From Ophiocordyceps camponoti-saundersi (nom. inval.) (lineage: Eukaryota; Ascomycota; Sordariomycetes; Hypocreales; Ophiocordycipitaceae), in contig PDHQ01000134.1 of assembly GCA_003339415.1 (NCBI GenBank), forward strand, positions 1 through 64,000: a DNA stretch of 64,000 nucleotides, read 5' to 3'. The position numbers were made by a program, and so were the translations under genes. The notes under the pieces were generated by a model. It saw only the letters and a program-made list of their open reading frames with translations, made no database searches and was not told the origin of the DNA. Each line of letters opens with the position of its first letter. Positions within the stretch are counted from its first letter, which is position 1. This document shows positions 20,946 to 32,646 of the stretch, one piece after another.

Positions 20946-22625
20946 ATGGCTTCAAGCGCCGGGGTCGCCCTCTCGCCCGTCGAAGGACCTTTACCTTTGA
21001 GTGACGCCGCCGTAGAATCGAGCGACGACGGTTCACGTCCGACTCAAGACCCTCTCGCTGCTCATCAAACCCTCCCTATGTCGGGCTCGACAGTCCGGTA
21101 CGAAGGAAGCTTCACGCCATACCATCGACCCATACGCTCCGAGACACCCCGCTCCTCTCGGTCGACGCTCAACTCTTCGCTCCGAGATCAGACGTCGTCG
21201 CCGGCCATGGCACCTCAGGACAGTGTCCCGGAAACGGGTGTCATTGCCATCGGCATGGCTCTGGGGAGTCCGACGCAGCCTCAGCAGCAGCCGCCCATGG
21301 CTGTCTGGCCGTATCAATCGTTCGAGCCGACGGTGACGACGACGGTCGAGGCGGCCCCGAGTCCTAATAAGAGCGACTTGTCGAGGTCCAAGTCACGGAA
21401 ATGGGGCATCTTCAGGTCCCGTTCCAAGAAGAGCAAACATCAGGACGATCATCAACCTGCCCGCGCTCCGTCTCCGGCGACCCACCATGTCCGCGTCACT
21501 TCCACCACCGGACAAGCCCGAACGTCGACTGAGCGGAAGCCGAAGACGCTGGTCAAGTCCCGGACGGAACCGATGGGAATGGACCGATCCAGGTCCCCGC
21601 TGTCCTTTCTGACGAGGGCAATCTCCAAAGACGAAAACGAAAATAATAGTAATACTCCGCCCAAGAGAGAGACCGTTCAGTTTTTCCACGGGACGTCCCC
21701 TCCGTCCCCACCCTTGTCCGATAAGCTGTCCGACAAGCTGTTGGACGTCGACATTCCGGATGTCACCATGGAGCGATACAGCGTCATGTTTGGCCACCTG
21801 CTCGAGAACCGGAGTACGACCTCTCTTTTGGCTCGACGACAAGCCAACCGTGACAAGATCAAGGCCATCAGGGAAGGGGAGGGTCAGGCACCCCCCAAAC
21901 AGCCAGCGATACCCAGCTATTTCCCCAACATCATGATATCGGGCTCGTCAATCCCCCCGATGCGGTTGGCTCCCAGCGAAGGGAGCCCCAGTCTGAAGCC
22001 CGTCACTCATCGACGTTCCTACACCGTTCCCTCGATGCTCGCCTCGCCCACTGAGACGAACTTTGAGGCCCGGGGCACGCCGTTGGAACAAGCCGAGACT
22101 CCGCGACACGTCGCCGCGTCGGTCCGTCGACGGGACAGCGAGGACCAAGTCCCGGCGATGGTCAAGAGCCCGAACCCACGACCGATGCTCATCTCCAAAT
22201 ACCATCAGAGGTCATTCTCCGAGCAGTCGATGAGGTCCGCTCCGTCCCCGACGACCTTTTCCCCCGACAGCGGCCCGGCCCAAAGAGGCAGCGGTCCCCC
22301 CAGCGGCCGGACGTGGAAATCGGCTCATCCGCCCCTCAGCGGCTCCACCACCCCGTCCATCTTCTCGCCCCCGGCCGCGCAGTCCATCTCCTCTCCGTCC
22401 GAGGTCTCCCCCACGACGCAGGATCCGGTCGAGATGTCCATCGCCAGGCAGATTAGCGTCTCCCGCCAGCAACGGGTCATGCTCGGCCCCTTGCAGAGGT
22501 CGGTTCTGGACAGCAAGCGCATCAACGAGACTAGGAGCTCGACGCCCCGTCTCGTCGATCCGGCGCAGGATCCCGACTCGCCCGTTTTCCGTCAGGGCGA
22601 GCGTGCCGTCGTCGAGGGAGTGTGA
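20946..22625 (+). CDS. conserved-looking disordered Ser/Pro-rich protein
   Basis: A single exon gives 559 aa from MASSAGVALSPVEGPLPL; the same frame is open upstream to 20865 but looks non-conserved there. I do not recognise the protein. It is almost entirely low-complexity Ser, Pro, Thr and Arg. Two parts look constrained: a basic patch SRSKSRKWGIFRSRSKKSKH (about residues 152-171) and the block DIPDVTMERYSVMFGHLLEN followed by LLARRQANRDKIKAI (about residues 270-310). Many SP/TP and RxxS sites suggest a heavily phosphorylated scaffold or regulator, which is inference. No membrane segment or catalytic motif is visible. The uninterrupted 1.7-kb frame with strong GC3 makes it a real gene. Confidence 0.75.
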   Translation: MASSAGVALSPVEGPLPLSDAAVESSDDGSRPTQDPLAAHQTLPMSGSTVRYEGSFTPYHRPIRSETPRSSRSTLNSSLRDQTSSPAMAPQDSVPETGVIAIGMALGSPTQPQQQPPMAVWPYQSFEPTVTTTVEAAPSPNKSDLSRSKSRKWGIFRSRSKKSKHQDDHQPARAPSPATHHVRVTSTTGQARTSTERKPKTLVKSRTEPMGMDRSRSPLSFLTRAISKDENENNSNTPPKRETVQFFHGTSPPSPPLSDKLSDKLLDVDIPDVTMERYSVMFGHLLENRSTTSLLARRQANRDKIKAIREGEGQAPPKQPAIPSYFPNIMISGSSIPPMRLAPSEGSPSLKPVTHRRSYTVPSMLASPTETNFEARGTPLEQAETPRHVAASVRRRDSEDQVPAMVKSPNPRPMLISKYHQRSFSEQSMRSAPSPTTFSPDSGPAQRGSGPPSGRTWKSAHPPLSGSTTPSIFSPPAAQSISSPSEVSPTTQDPVEMSIARQISVSRQQRVMLGPLQRSVLDSKRINETRSSTPRLVDPAQDPDSPVFRQGERAVVEGV

Positions 22626-23238
22626 TGAGGTGTGCCTTGAGAGAGTGTTTATGACTGTGTCTGTTGTCTTCTCTTTGGCTGAAGCGAAGTTCGTCGTCTT
22701 TGCCTTTTCTCTTCTCTTAGCGCTCGTTTATACGGTTTTATGTTATACCACTACGCCAACTGTCGCTTTTTTCTTGGTTGTTTGCTGTTGTTTTTGCTAC
22801 ATATCCCTCCCCTTCCGCCTACTATTTGTCGATTACTCTGTGTGTGTGAGCACGTTCGATTGCACGATGAAAGTCAGGTGCGACCTATATAGACAAAATG
22901 GAATATATAGAAACTGTTGTATGTATAAACCTGTGCCTTACTATTTAACTCTTCGACAGACATGTCCGCCTCTGATTCCGGGCCATCCCAAGTTCACTGA
23001 TCACTCGAACATAAGTGCGCTGTCGTTGTGCTCGCTCTGATCGTTTTTTTTTTCTCGACGACAGACGAATGATCGATGGTGATGTGAGAAACAAAAGAAA
23101 GCACAAGCGCCTTTCGAGAGTAACCAATCTCAATCCCAAGAAACCCGACATCGTGACGGAAAGTGACAAAGGAAAAGGCCAACGCCAATTATAATAGAGA
23201 GGGGAAAGGAAAGGAAAGGAGATGGAGGTCGTGGGCGG
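22626..23238. other. convergent intergenic region before YKT6
   Basis: About 610 bases of T-rich then A-rich sequence between converging stops, as expected for two 3' UTRs. Includes (AAAGG)n near 23200. No gene seen. Confidence 0.6.
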
Positions 23239-24114
23239 CTACATCACGACGCAGCAAGAATTCTGCTTCTTAGCTTGCTCTGCACGTTGAAGTCAGCATC
23301 TATCAAGTAAGAAGAAAGGGGGGGTCGAAGGATAAGAAGACGGACGATAAAACATCTTGCTCTGAGAGCTCAGGCCATCGCTCTTCGCCACCAGATCGTC
23401 AATCTTCTCGCCGCGCTGCAGTACACTCTCGATGGTCTTGTGTAGGACGATTTTGGTCTCGTCGAGCTCCTTCTGTATCTTCATGATGCTATCGGCCTGC
23501 TGGGGGTCCTGATATTTCGTGAGGTACTCTTTGAGTTCGGGCATGACGATTTCGGGCTTGCCGGCTGCCCAGGAGGAGCGCGGGTGCTTCGAGAGAAATT
23601 CGTCGACGCATTTACTCAGCAGCTGGTGAGCGACGAGGGCAGGGTATTGGTGGTCGGAGATGATGATGCCGCAGATGCCTTCTGTGCGTCCGTAGGCGTG
23701 AAAAGTGTAGTCTGCAAGAGTCAGCATTCTTTCTCTCCATCCCAGGGAGCTGTTTCGTCGCAGGCCATCTTCAACTTACCTTGCTCCTCAACGTCTTGCC
23801 GCTGACCTGGCTTGGTACGCTCGGCGACCGTTTTGGCAAACATGGTCATGAATTCTGCATAACTGAAGGCTTCGGAGTTAGCTTCTCGGCGAAATCAAGG
23901 GGAATGAGCCAGCGGAGGCTTGCGGGCAGACGGATAAACGGACTTGGTGCGTGTGAAGCGCGAGTAGGCGCTGAGTTCCTTCTCGGCGCATATTTCGTGC
24001 GCGGGCGTCCCCTCGTTGCGGATGATCTGGTCGTAGAGCGGACAGCGTAAGCGGTATGGTTTCCCAAGGGGATAAAAGGGGGGGGCAACGAACGCCGATG
24101 TAATGCAGCTTCAT
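23239..24114 (-). CDS. YKT6: R-SNARE Ykt6
   Basis: Five exons, 24114-24094, 24026-23944, 23862-23780, 23711-23346 and 23279-23239, give 197 aa, the usual size. The spliced chain begins MKLHYIG, then IIRNEGTPAHEICAEKELSA, then YSRFTRTNYAEFMTMFAKTV of the longin domain. DYTFHAYGRTEGICGIIISD follows. The SNARE motif spans DSIMKIQKELDETKIVLHKT to KSDGLSSQSKMFY, with the central zero-layer Arg in VLQRGEK. The tail KKQNSCCVVM carries the palmitoylation cysteine and the CVVM prenylation box, so the protein is lipid-anchored. Ykt6 acts in Golgi, endosome, vacuole and autophagosome fusion. Introns 2 and 4 both use GTCCGT donors. It is divergent from SLH1 (about 770 bases). Confidence 0.95.
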
Positions 24115-24882
24115 GATGGGCGACCAACTCCGGAAGAGTCGCGCTGCGTTTGATCGAAGTATCTAAAAATCAAGAAGGATTCGAGAGATGGCGAGAGAAG
24201 AGCGGCGTTGGATCGCGAGAGGCGGATGAAGTGAGAGACGCCAGGTAGTTGTTAGGTGACGACGGGAAACGGGAGCGGCCAAGGTCGCGACATTAAGGTA
24301 TGACTACCGGGGCTGTTAGCACTGGTACGTAAGTCTCTGCGCTGAGCATGTGGCCGCGGCGGGTACATGCCTATCCCCAGACACGAGCTGTCATGCTGTC
24401 GCCGAAAGTAAGGTACTAACGGGGTGTAGTAAGTAGCCCCAGCCCAGCGCCAGCGGATGCAGCGGGCTTCTGGCATTGGCATCGACCTGTCTCGGAGAAT
24501 ATGTTCGTTTGCTAGGGTAGATGAGGTAAGCGAGGGTGGTGAAGGCTAATCACGTGAACGGACGATGATACAGCGAGTCACTGATTGATGACGATGTCAG
24601 AGAAATGCGTACACATGAAGTGTTCATTCGCTCTTTTGAACTCATAAATGTTTAACCTGTCATTCTCTGCGGAGGGACCAACTGACTAGGCCTCTTTAAA
24701 GACGCTGCCAGATAGTGGTTACACTATTCATCAAGGCTTGAGTGCAGGGTAAATAGACTGATCTCAGGTCCAAGTCAAGCTCTCAAACGACTACGGCTAT
24801 AATTCACCAGTATCCGTATTCTGCACGCACATACATATATCCGTCAACTGAGCTCACCTTACACCTTTCAAAACTCCGCTCA
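24115..24882. other. YKT6/SLH1 divergent promoter region
   Basis: About 770 bases. A TCACGTGA palindrome is at 24550-24557 and a TATCCGTA octamer at 24811-24818. No gene is supported; overlapping short frames exist on the minus strand upstream of YKT6. Confidence 0.6.
24550..24557. promoter_or_regulatory. TCACGTGA palindrome in the YKT6/SLH1 divergent promoter
   Basis: The same 8-base palindrome as at 13205-13212 and 47994-48001, here between two divergent core genes. A Cbf1/CPF1-type site is inferred from its core only. Confidence 0.45.
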
Positions 24883-27800
24883 ATGGCTCACAACTCTCAC
24901 TCAGCTGCCGAGGCTCAATGGAGGGAGCAATACGCCGCTATGCGGTCTGCCCTGGCTGACCTGAAGCTTCCTCAGAAGTCCAACGCCCAAAATGACGACG
25001 ACGGAAACTGGGAAGACTTTCAAATTCGAGGCTCTTCATCTGGAGACAGCCAAGACGTGTGGGACTTCATCTCTGACGACGACGATGACGACGAAGACGA
25101 TCGAGGGCTCGACAGCGACTTTGCCCCCTTGGATTCAGGCGATGACTGGCTGTTGAGCAATTGCACAGAAATCGCTGTCAAAAACGGACTCGCGCCAGAT
25201 GTCTTCCAGGCGCAGATATTGAGTCTTTTCAGCTCAAGCGGACCCCAAGAAGACGAGCTACAGTCTCAGCTTACCGACTTGGTTGGGCTGGATCATCTGG
25301 ATTTCGTCATCCAGCTTCTCTCAAACAAGGACGACGTCGTTTCCGCCCTACGCCCCCAGCCTGAACCGGAGCAACGACTGTTGACCAAGTCTGAGCGGGA
25401 AGCAGCCCTTCGCCGACGTGATCTCGAACACAAGTCTGCCGCTCTCGCTCCGAGCCATTCCAAAGAGCCTCAATACCCTCACGTGTACAAGTCATATCAC
25501 GCCGGAAACACGCTGAGCTCCGCGGGGAAAAAGTATGGCCTGCCTGTTGGTAGCGAGCGGCTTCAGTTCGATAAGTATGAGGAGTACTTCATTCCCGCTG
25601 GCCGTAAGGGCGAGATCGGCCCCGGTCAGACGCTCGTCAAGATAGGGGACATGGACGGCCTTTGCAGGGGAACGTTTAAGGGGTACAAGACGCTCAATCG
25701 GATGCAGAGTCTCGTTTACCCCGTTGCGTACAAGACGAATGAGAATATGCTCATTTGCGCCCCGACTGGTGCTGTGAGTCGATGCTTCTTCTTCTTCTTC
25801 TCCCTGCTTGAGCTCACCTTAAACGATCTTAGGGAAAAACTGATGCCGCCATGCTCACGATATTACACACGGTAGGGCAACATGCTGCTCCAAGTCCGGT
25901 CGAGGATCCTCAAGCGGACAAGTTCACGGTCGAGATCGACGACTTCAAAATCGTCTACGTCGCCCCCATGAAGGCCTTGGCCGCCGAAATCACAGAGAAG
26001 CTCGGCAAGCGACTCGCCTGGCTCGGCATCAAGTGTCGTGAGTACACCGGAGACATGCAGCTCACAAAGGCGGAGATTGTCCACACCCAGATCATCGTCA
26101 CGACCCCCGAGAAGTGGGACGTCGTCACGAGAAAGGGCACCGGTGACACGGAGCTGGTCCAAAAAGTGCGCCTTCTCATCATCGACGAAGTCCACATGCT
26201 CCACGATGAGCGTGGTGCCGTCCTTGAATCCCTGGTTGCTCGGACACAGAGACAGGTTGAGAGCACGCAGTCGCTAATCCGCATCGTCGGCCTCAGCGCG
26301 ACGTTGCCCAACTACGTCGATGTGGCTGACTTTCTAAGGGTGAACCGATATGCCGGCCTCTTTTACTTTGACGCCTCCTTTCGCCCCGTGCCGTTGGAGC
26401 AGCACTTTATTGGCGTCAAGGGCAAGTCCGGCACCAGGCAGTCCAAGGACAACCTCGATACTGTCGCTTTTGACAAGGTCAAGGAGATGCTACAGCGCGA
26501 TCACCAAGTCATGGTCTTTGTGCACTCGAGAAAGGACACCATGGTTACGGCCAAGATGCTTCATCAAAAAGCCGTCGAGCAAATGTGCTCCGACTTGTTT
26601 GACCCATCTGGCCATCCGCGGTACGACCAGGCTTCGAGGGATATTAGGACCTCTCGCTCCAAGGACCTCCGTGAACTGCTCTCCAAGGGCATTGGCATTC
26701 ACCATGCCGGCATGGCCAGGGCCGACCGAAACCTCATGGAGCGGCTATTCGGGGAGGGCGTTCTCAAAGTCCTATGCTGTACCGCAACGCTCGCCTGGGG
26801 TGTCAACTTGCCGGCCGCCGCCGTCATCATCAAGGGGACGCAAGTTTACAGCGCCCAGGCCGGAAAGTTCGTCGACCTCGGCATCCTGGACGTGTTGCAG
26901 ATCTTTGGTCGCGCCGGCCGTCCTCAGTTCGAGGACACGGGCATCGGCATGATCTGCACGACCCATGACAAGCTGCAGCATTACCTGACGGCCGTCACGG
27001 AGCAGCTGCCCATCGAGTCCAAGTTCTCGGCCAAGCTGGTCGACAACCTCAACGCCGAAATCGCCCTCGGAACCGTGACATCCCTTGAGGATGCCGTCCA
27101 GTGGATCGGATACTCGTACCTCTTCGTCCGCATGCAGAGGAGTCCCACGGCCTACGGCATCGATTGGGCCGAGTTCCGCGACGATCCGGCCCTGGTGCAG
27201 AGGCGACGGCAGCTCGCGACCCAGGCGGCTCGGACGCTGCAGAAATGCCAGATGATCATTTTCAACGAGAGGACGGAGGAGTTGCGCAGCAAGGACATCG
27301 GCCGAATCGCCAGCCAGTACTACATTCTGCATTCCAGCATCCAGGTCTTCAATGCCATGATGCGGCCCCAAGCTACTGAGGCTGACATCCTGAAGATGAT
27401 CAGCATGAGCGGGGAGTTTGACAACGTACAGTCCCGCGACAGCGAGGCCAAGGAGTTGACGCACCTCAAGAACAACGTGGTGCCCTGCGCCGTGGACGGA
27501 GGCATCGACACGCCGCAGACCAAGACCAACCTCCTCCTCCAGTCGTTCATCTCTCGACAGCAGCCAGAGGACTTTGCCTTGTCCAACGACATGAACTACG
27601 TGGCGCAGCAGTCGGGTCGCATCTGCAGGGCCCTGTTCATGCTGGCGCTGAACCGCAGATGGGGACATCAGTGTCTCGTTCTCCTGACGCTATCCAAGTC
27701 GATCGAGAAGAGGATCTGGCCCTTTCAGCATCCGCTTCATCAGTTCGACCTGGCCAAGCCTATCCTGAACCAGCTCGACGCCCGAGAGGGCTTGACGATC

Positions 27801-30800
27801 GAAGCCATGAAGGACATGGAGCCGGCCGAGATTGGGGGGCTCGTGCATAACCACGGCGCCGGCAAGACCATTTCCAAGCTGCTGGGGCACTTCCCGACGG
27901 TCCACGTCGAGGCCGAGATTGCGCCCCTGAACCGAGACGTGTTGCGGATCAAGCTCTACGTCATACCGGACTTTTCCTGGCGAGACCAGATGCACGGCAC
28001 GTCCGAGTCCTTTTACATCTGGGTCGAGAACTCGGAGACGTCTGAGATATACCATCACGAGTTCTTCATTCTGAGCAGGAAGAAGCTGCACGACGACCAC
28101 GAGCTCAACTTTACCATTCCGCTGTCGGACCCCTTACCGGCGCAGATATACGTCCGGGCCGTGTCGGATCGTTGGCTGGGCGCGGAGACGGTGACACCCG
28201 TGTCCTTCCAGCACCTCATCCGGCCGGACACGGAGAGCGTGTACACGGAACTGCTCAATCTGCAGCCGCTTCCGATCACAGCGTTGAAGAATCCTGCACT
28301 CGAGGACCTCTACAGCCAGCGCTTCCAGTTCTTCAACCCGATGCAGACGCAAATCTTCCACACGCTCTATCACACGGCCGCCAACGTTCTCCTCGGCTCA
28401 CCCACTGGCAGCGGCAAGACGGTGGCGGCGGAGCTGGCGATGTGGTGGTCGCTGCGGGAAAGACCTGGGTCCAAGGTGGTGTACATCGCGCCGATGAAGG
28501 CCCTCGTCCGCGAGCGCGTCAAGGACTGGGGCAGCCGGCTCGCGCGCCCCCTCGGGCTGAAGCTGGTCGAGCTTACCGGCGACAACACGCCGGACACGCG
28601 AACCATCAAGGATGCCGACATCATCGTCACGACGCCCGAGAAATGGGACGGCATCTCGCGCTCATGGCAGACGAGGGCTTACGTCCGGAAGGTCGGTCTC
28701 GTCATCATCGATGAAATCCATCTCCTGGCCGGGGACCGCGGGCCGATACTGGAAGTTATCGTGTCGCGGATGAACTACATGGCGTCGACGACGAAGAGCG
28801 CCGTTCGGCTGCTGGGCATGTCGACGGCCTGTGCCAACGCGACGGACCTGGCCAGCTGGCTGGGAGTCAAGGAGGGTCTCTTCAACTTTAAGCATTCGGT
28901 GCGGCCGGTGCCCCTCGAGCTGTACATCGATGGCTTCCCGGAGGTCAGGGGTTTCTGTCCGTTGATGCAATCGATGAACCGGCCGACGTTCCTGGCCATC
29001 AAAAACCACAGCCCGGACAAGCCCGTCATCGTCTTCGTCGCCTCGCGGCGGCAGACGCGGCTGACGGCCAAGGATCTGGTGAACCTCTGTGGTATGGAAG
29101 AGAACCCACGACGGTTCCTGCGGATGGATGAGGACGACCTCGAGCTCAACCTGGCTCGGGTCAAGGACGACGCGCTCCGGGAGGCCATCAGCTTCGGCAT
29201 CGGCCTACATCACGCCGGACTGGTCGAGTCGGACCGTCAGCTGGCAGAGGAGCTGTTCCTCAACAACAAGATCCAGGTGCTGGTGGCGACGAGCACGCTA
29301 GCCTGGGGCGTCAACCTGCCGGCGCACCTGGTGGTCGTCAAGGGCACGCAGTTCTACGACGCCAAGGTCGAGGGCTATCGCGACATGGACCTGACGGACG
29401 TGCTGCAGATGCTGGGACGGGCCGGCCGGCCGCAATTTGACACGTCGGGCGTGGCTCGCATCTTTACGCAGGACGCCAAGAAGGACTTTTACAAGCACTT
29501 CTTGCATACGGGCTTCCCGGTAGAGTCTTCGCTGCACACGGTGCTCTCGGATCACCTCTGCGCCGAGGTAGCGGCCGGGACCATCGTGACGAAACAGGAC
29601 GCGCTCGACTACCTCACCTGGACCTTTTTCTTCCGAAGACTGCACAAGAACCCGTCCTACTACGGGCTACGCCTCTCGGCCGACGAGCACGACTCGCTCG
29701 CGGCGCAGCAGCTGGCAAACGAGTACATGGTCGACCTGGTGAGCGGCTCGCTCGACGAGCTGGCGGAATCGAGCTGCGTCCAGGTCTTCCCCAACGGCGA
29801 CGTCGAGCCGACGGCGCTGGGGAAGATCATGAGCCACTATTACCTCTCGCACAAGACGATCCGGCTCCTCGTCCGATGCGCAAAGGCAGACGCCTCCCTG
29901 CTAGAGGTCCTGTCTTGGATGTGTCAGGCAAGCGAGTACGACGAGCTGCCGGTCCGTCATAACGAAGATCTCATCAACGAGACCCTCTCCGCCAACCTCC
30001 CCCATAAAGGTCAGGAGCTGGGTCTTCCCATGTGGGATCCTCACGTCAAGGCCTTCCTGCTCCTTCAGGCTCACCTTTCGCGCATCGACCTGCCCATCGC
30101 AGATTACGTCGGCGACCAGACCAGCGTGCTGGACCAGGCCGTTCGCATCCTTCAGGCTACCATCGACGTCCTCGCCGAGCTGGGCCTCTTATCAACCTGT
30201 CTAGAAGCCATGAGACTGATGCAGTGCATCAAGAGCGCCCGCTGGCCCTCAGACAAGCCCGTCTCCATCCTCCCCGGCGTCAGCATCGAAAGCAGCAGCA
30301 GCACCAACAACACCCTTTCAATCGCAGACCTAGCCGCCCTAACCCCATCCCAAATTCCCCCCCTAGCCACCAAGCTCTCCATCCGCCCCGACCAGCGTCC
30401 CCGCTTCCAAACGGCCATCTCCCACCTCCCAGACCTAACCATCACCCCCATAATCGAAAAATCCACCCCACACTCCCTAACGATCGAGCTCCGTCGACGC
30501 AACCCCCTCCCCCCCCAATGCCGCGTCTGGGCACCGCGCTTCCCCAAGCCCCAAACAGAAGGCTGGTTCGTCGTCGTCAGTACCGCAGACGACTCCATGT
30601 TTGCCCTTCGACGCGTCGCGTGGCCTGCCAACGTCGCCAGGGGCGCGAAACCCGTCGCCACGGCTTCGTTGACGTTGCCTGAGGCGTTGCCGGGGGGAAC
30701 TGTTCGCGTCTTGGTCGTTAGCGATGCGTATCTTGGGCTGGAGAGGCGGATTGAGGCTGTTCTTCCTGAGGGAGAGGGAGAGGGGGAGGGGGAGAAGAAG

Positions 30801-30839
30801 CAGTGTGTTGAAGCGGCTGTGACGGATGTGAGGAAATGA
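24883..30839 (+). CDS. SLH1: Slh1/ASCC3-type Ski2-like RNA helicase
   Basis: Two exons, 24883-25773 and 25833-30839, give 1965 aa, close to the yeast protein. The single intron falls inside the first Walker A motif and splicing restores APTGAGKTDAAML (about residues 293-305). The N-terminal 250 residues hold an acidic patch (SDDDDDDEDD). Then come two full cassettes. Cassette 1 has PMKALAAEITEKL, TTPEKWD, DEVH, SATLPNY and a winged-helix/Sec63 unit. Cassette 2 has SPTGSGKTVAAEL, TTPEKWDGIS, DEIH, LGMSTACANATDL and a second Sec63 domain. In cassette 2 motif III reads STA rather than SAT. This architecture belongs to Slh1 (RQT complex, which clears collided ribosomes) and Brr2. Absence of the long Brr2 N-terminus and the family motifs favour Slh1. 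The last 15 codons are a GEGEGEGE run. Confidence 0.93.
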
Positions 30840-31707
30840 CCTCGCAGAACTGGAGAAGCGCAAAATTCATTGAGTGTATGCATAGTCTACGCATAGGTAC
30901 TACTGTACGGATATGTCTATACATATGTAGGTAGATGGAGAGTAACACAGAGGAGGCATGATGTACATGTAAATGCACGTCGCACAGCGGAATTGCCTTC
31001 CCCAGCCACAGGCAGCAAGCTTGTACGACGGCGATGGAAAGCAGCGAATGAGGGCGGCTGAACTTATCTATGTATGTATTTGCATTTCGGCCGGAAGCAA
31101 CCCGACGCGGGGCTCCGTACTGTTTGATCTATGTACTGTAGAGAAGATGGAAGGGGAAAGGGGGGGAAGATAAAAAGAAAGAGGTACCAAGAAGATCGGG
31201 TTCCCCTTTTCATCTGCCGTTGTATCGTGACAGCCTCTCTTTGGGAAGACTCTGTGACATATATCCTGAACGCCTGACGGGGATGATGTGGGAGAGGAGG
31301 GAGAAGGTAGATGATAAAGTATGTATGGAGATGAGGGAGATGGGAGATGGGGATGGCGAGGTTATGTGAAAGGGGCGGATATGAATTAAAGGGTAAACAG
31401 ACGAGATAGATGGCGTAAGAAGATGATAGAGGATGAAGAAGAGGAAGAAGAAAGGGAGATGGGAAGAGAGAATAACAGTTAATAAAAGTTGACGTGTAAA
31501 ACAAGATGCAAAAAATAAAATAAACGATCAGCAGTCCACGAACGGGTATCTCTCTCAATTTCGGACGGGCCCTGCCCGAAGCTGTTGTTGGCGGTGACGG
31601 TGATGATGAGGTTGATGGTAGTGGCGGTACTGGATGGTGATGGTGGTGTTTATGATAGTGTTGATTGATGGTGGCGGTGGTGGTGGTGGTGGTGACAAAG
31701 ACGACAT
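30840..31707. other. SLH1/Rab convergent intergenic region
   Basis: About 870 bases between converging stops. A purine-rich GGAGAAG tract lies at 31285-31480 and (GGTGGTGAT)n repeats at 31590-31695 reach the Rab stop codon. TACGGATA is at 30906-30913. Open frames through the repeats encode only Ser/His/Gly-rich strings. No gene supported. Confidence 0.6.
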
Positions 31708-32646
31708 TCAGCAGCACCGGCGACGGGGACGGTCGGCCTCGGCCTCGCCCGGCTGCTCCGGATTGGCGGCGGCCTGGTCGATGGTGACGGCCGGGGAAAA
31801 GGCCGGGGAGAAGAGCCAGCTACGGCGATCGCGGCCGAGACGGAAGCTGCCCCTGGCGTTGGAGCCGTCAAAGTAGCCGGCGGCGGAAGCGGTCAGGGAT
31901 CCGTCCGGGGCGGACTCGAGGCCCGGGGTGGCCGGGGTGGCGGCGGCGAGGAGGAGGGCCTGCTGCAGCTTACGATTCTGCTCGACGAGCTTGCGGGCGA
32001 CGACGCGGAAGACTTCCTCGACGCCCTCGCCGCTTTCCGCGCTGATCTCGTGGCAGGCGTCCCAGCCGGCTTCCTGGCCCCAGAAGCCAGAGCTTCGCTT
32101 GGAGCTCGGACTGCGAGGCTCGCCGGCGGTGGGAGGCGGGGTGGCGATGGCGGCGGCGGCGGCGGCAGCACCGGCGGAGGAAAAGGAGACTCCAGGTGCC
32201 AGATTCTCGGCAACGTAGGCGATGCAGCGCTCGAAGGGGACCTGACGAGTGGACGGGTCGCGGGCTACGACGTCGGCCTTTGTACCGACGACGTGAAGGA
32301 CGACGTCGTTGGGAAGGTTACGACGAAGCTCGGTAAGCCAGACGCCCATGTCGTCAAAGGATTGGGCGTCGGTGATGCTATAGCATAGAATGCAGGCGTT
32401 GGCGCCGCGATAGTACAGTCGAGATATGGACCGAAAGCGCTCCTGACCGGCGGTATCCCAAATCTGAAGCCTGACGACGGTATCGGAATCGGTATCGACG
32501 ACGCGCTTGGTCATGAAGCTGGCGCCAACCGTCGACGTGGTCTGGGCGGGGTTGAAGGCGCCCTTGCAGTAGCGCATAACTAGCGACGTCTTTCCCACGC
32601 CCTGAGCGCCGAGGACGACGATCTTGGCCTCTAGCGAGGATGACAT
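31708..32646 (-). CDS. Rab-family small GTPase
   Basis: A single exon gives 312 aa, about 100 more than a usual Rab. G motifs: GAQGVGKTS (13-21), the switch I threonine region QTTSTVGASF, WDTAGQE (63-69), and GTKAD (121-125), where the canonical NKxD asparagine is Thr122. The chain ends RRRCC, a di-cysteine geranylgeranylation site. RabF-like blocks are LQIWDTAGQERFRSI and YYRGANACILCYSI. The extra length is a Gly/Ala/Pro-rich loop (about residues 155-185) before AGWDACHEISAESGEGVEEV and a long Ser/Ala-rich hypervariable tail. It resembles the Rab5/21/22 side of the family, so an endosomal role is plausible, but the subfamily is not certain from sequence alone. Confidence 0.87.
   Translation of the reverse strand: MSSSLEAKIVVLGAQGVGKTSLVMRYCKGAFNPAQTTSTVGASFMTKRVVDTDSDTVVRLQIWDTAGQERFRSISRLYYRGANACILCYSITDAQSFDDMGVWLTELRRNLPNDVVLHVVGTKADVVARDPSTRQVPFERCIAYVAENLAPGVSFSSAGAAAAAAAIATPPPTAGEPRSPSSKRSSGFWGQEAGWDACHEISAESGEGVEEVFRVVARKLVEQNRKLQQALLLAAATPATPGLESAPDGSLTASAAGYFDGSNARGSFRLGRDRRSWLFSPAFSPAVTIDQAAANPEQPGEAEADRPRRRCC

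Noticed and set aside
26772..27668. 298-codon minus-strand frame opposite SLH1
   Set aside because: Antisense to helicase motifs, no recognisable domain; SLH1 is certain.
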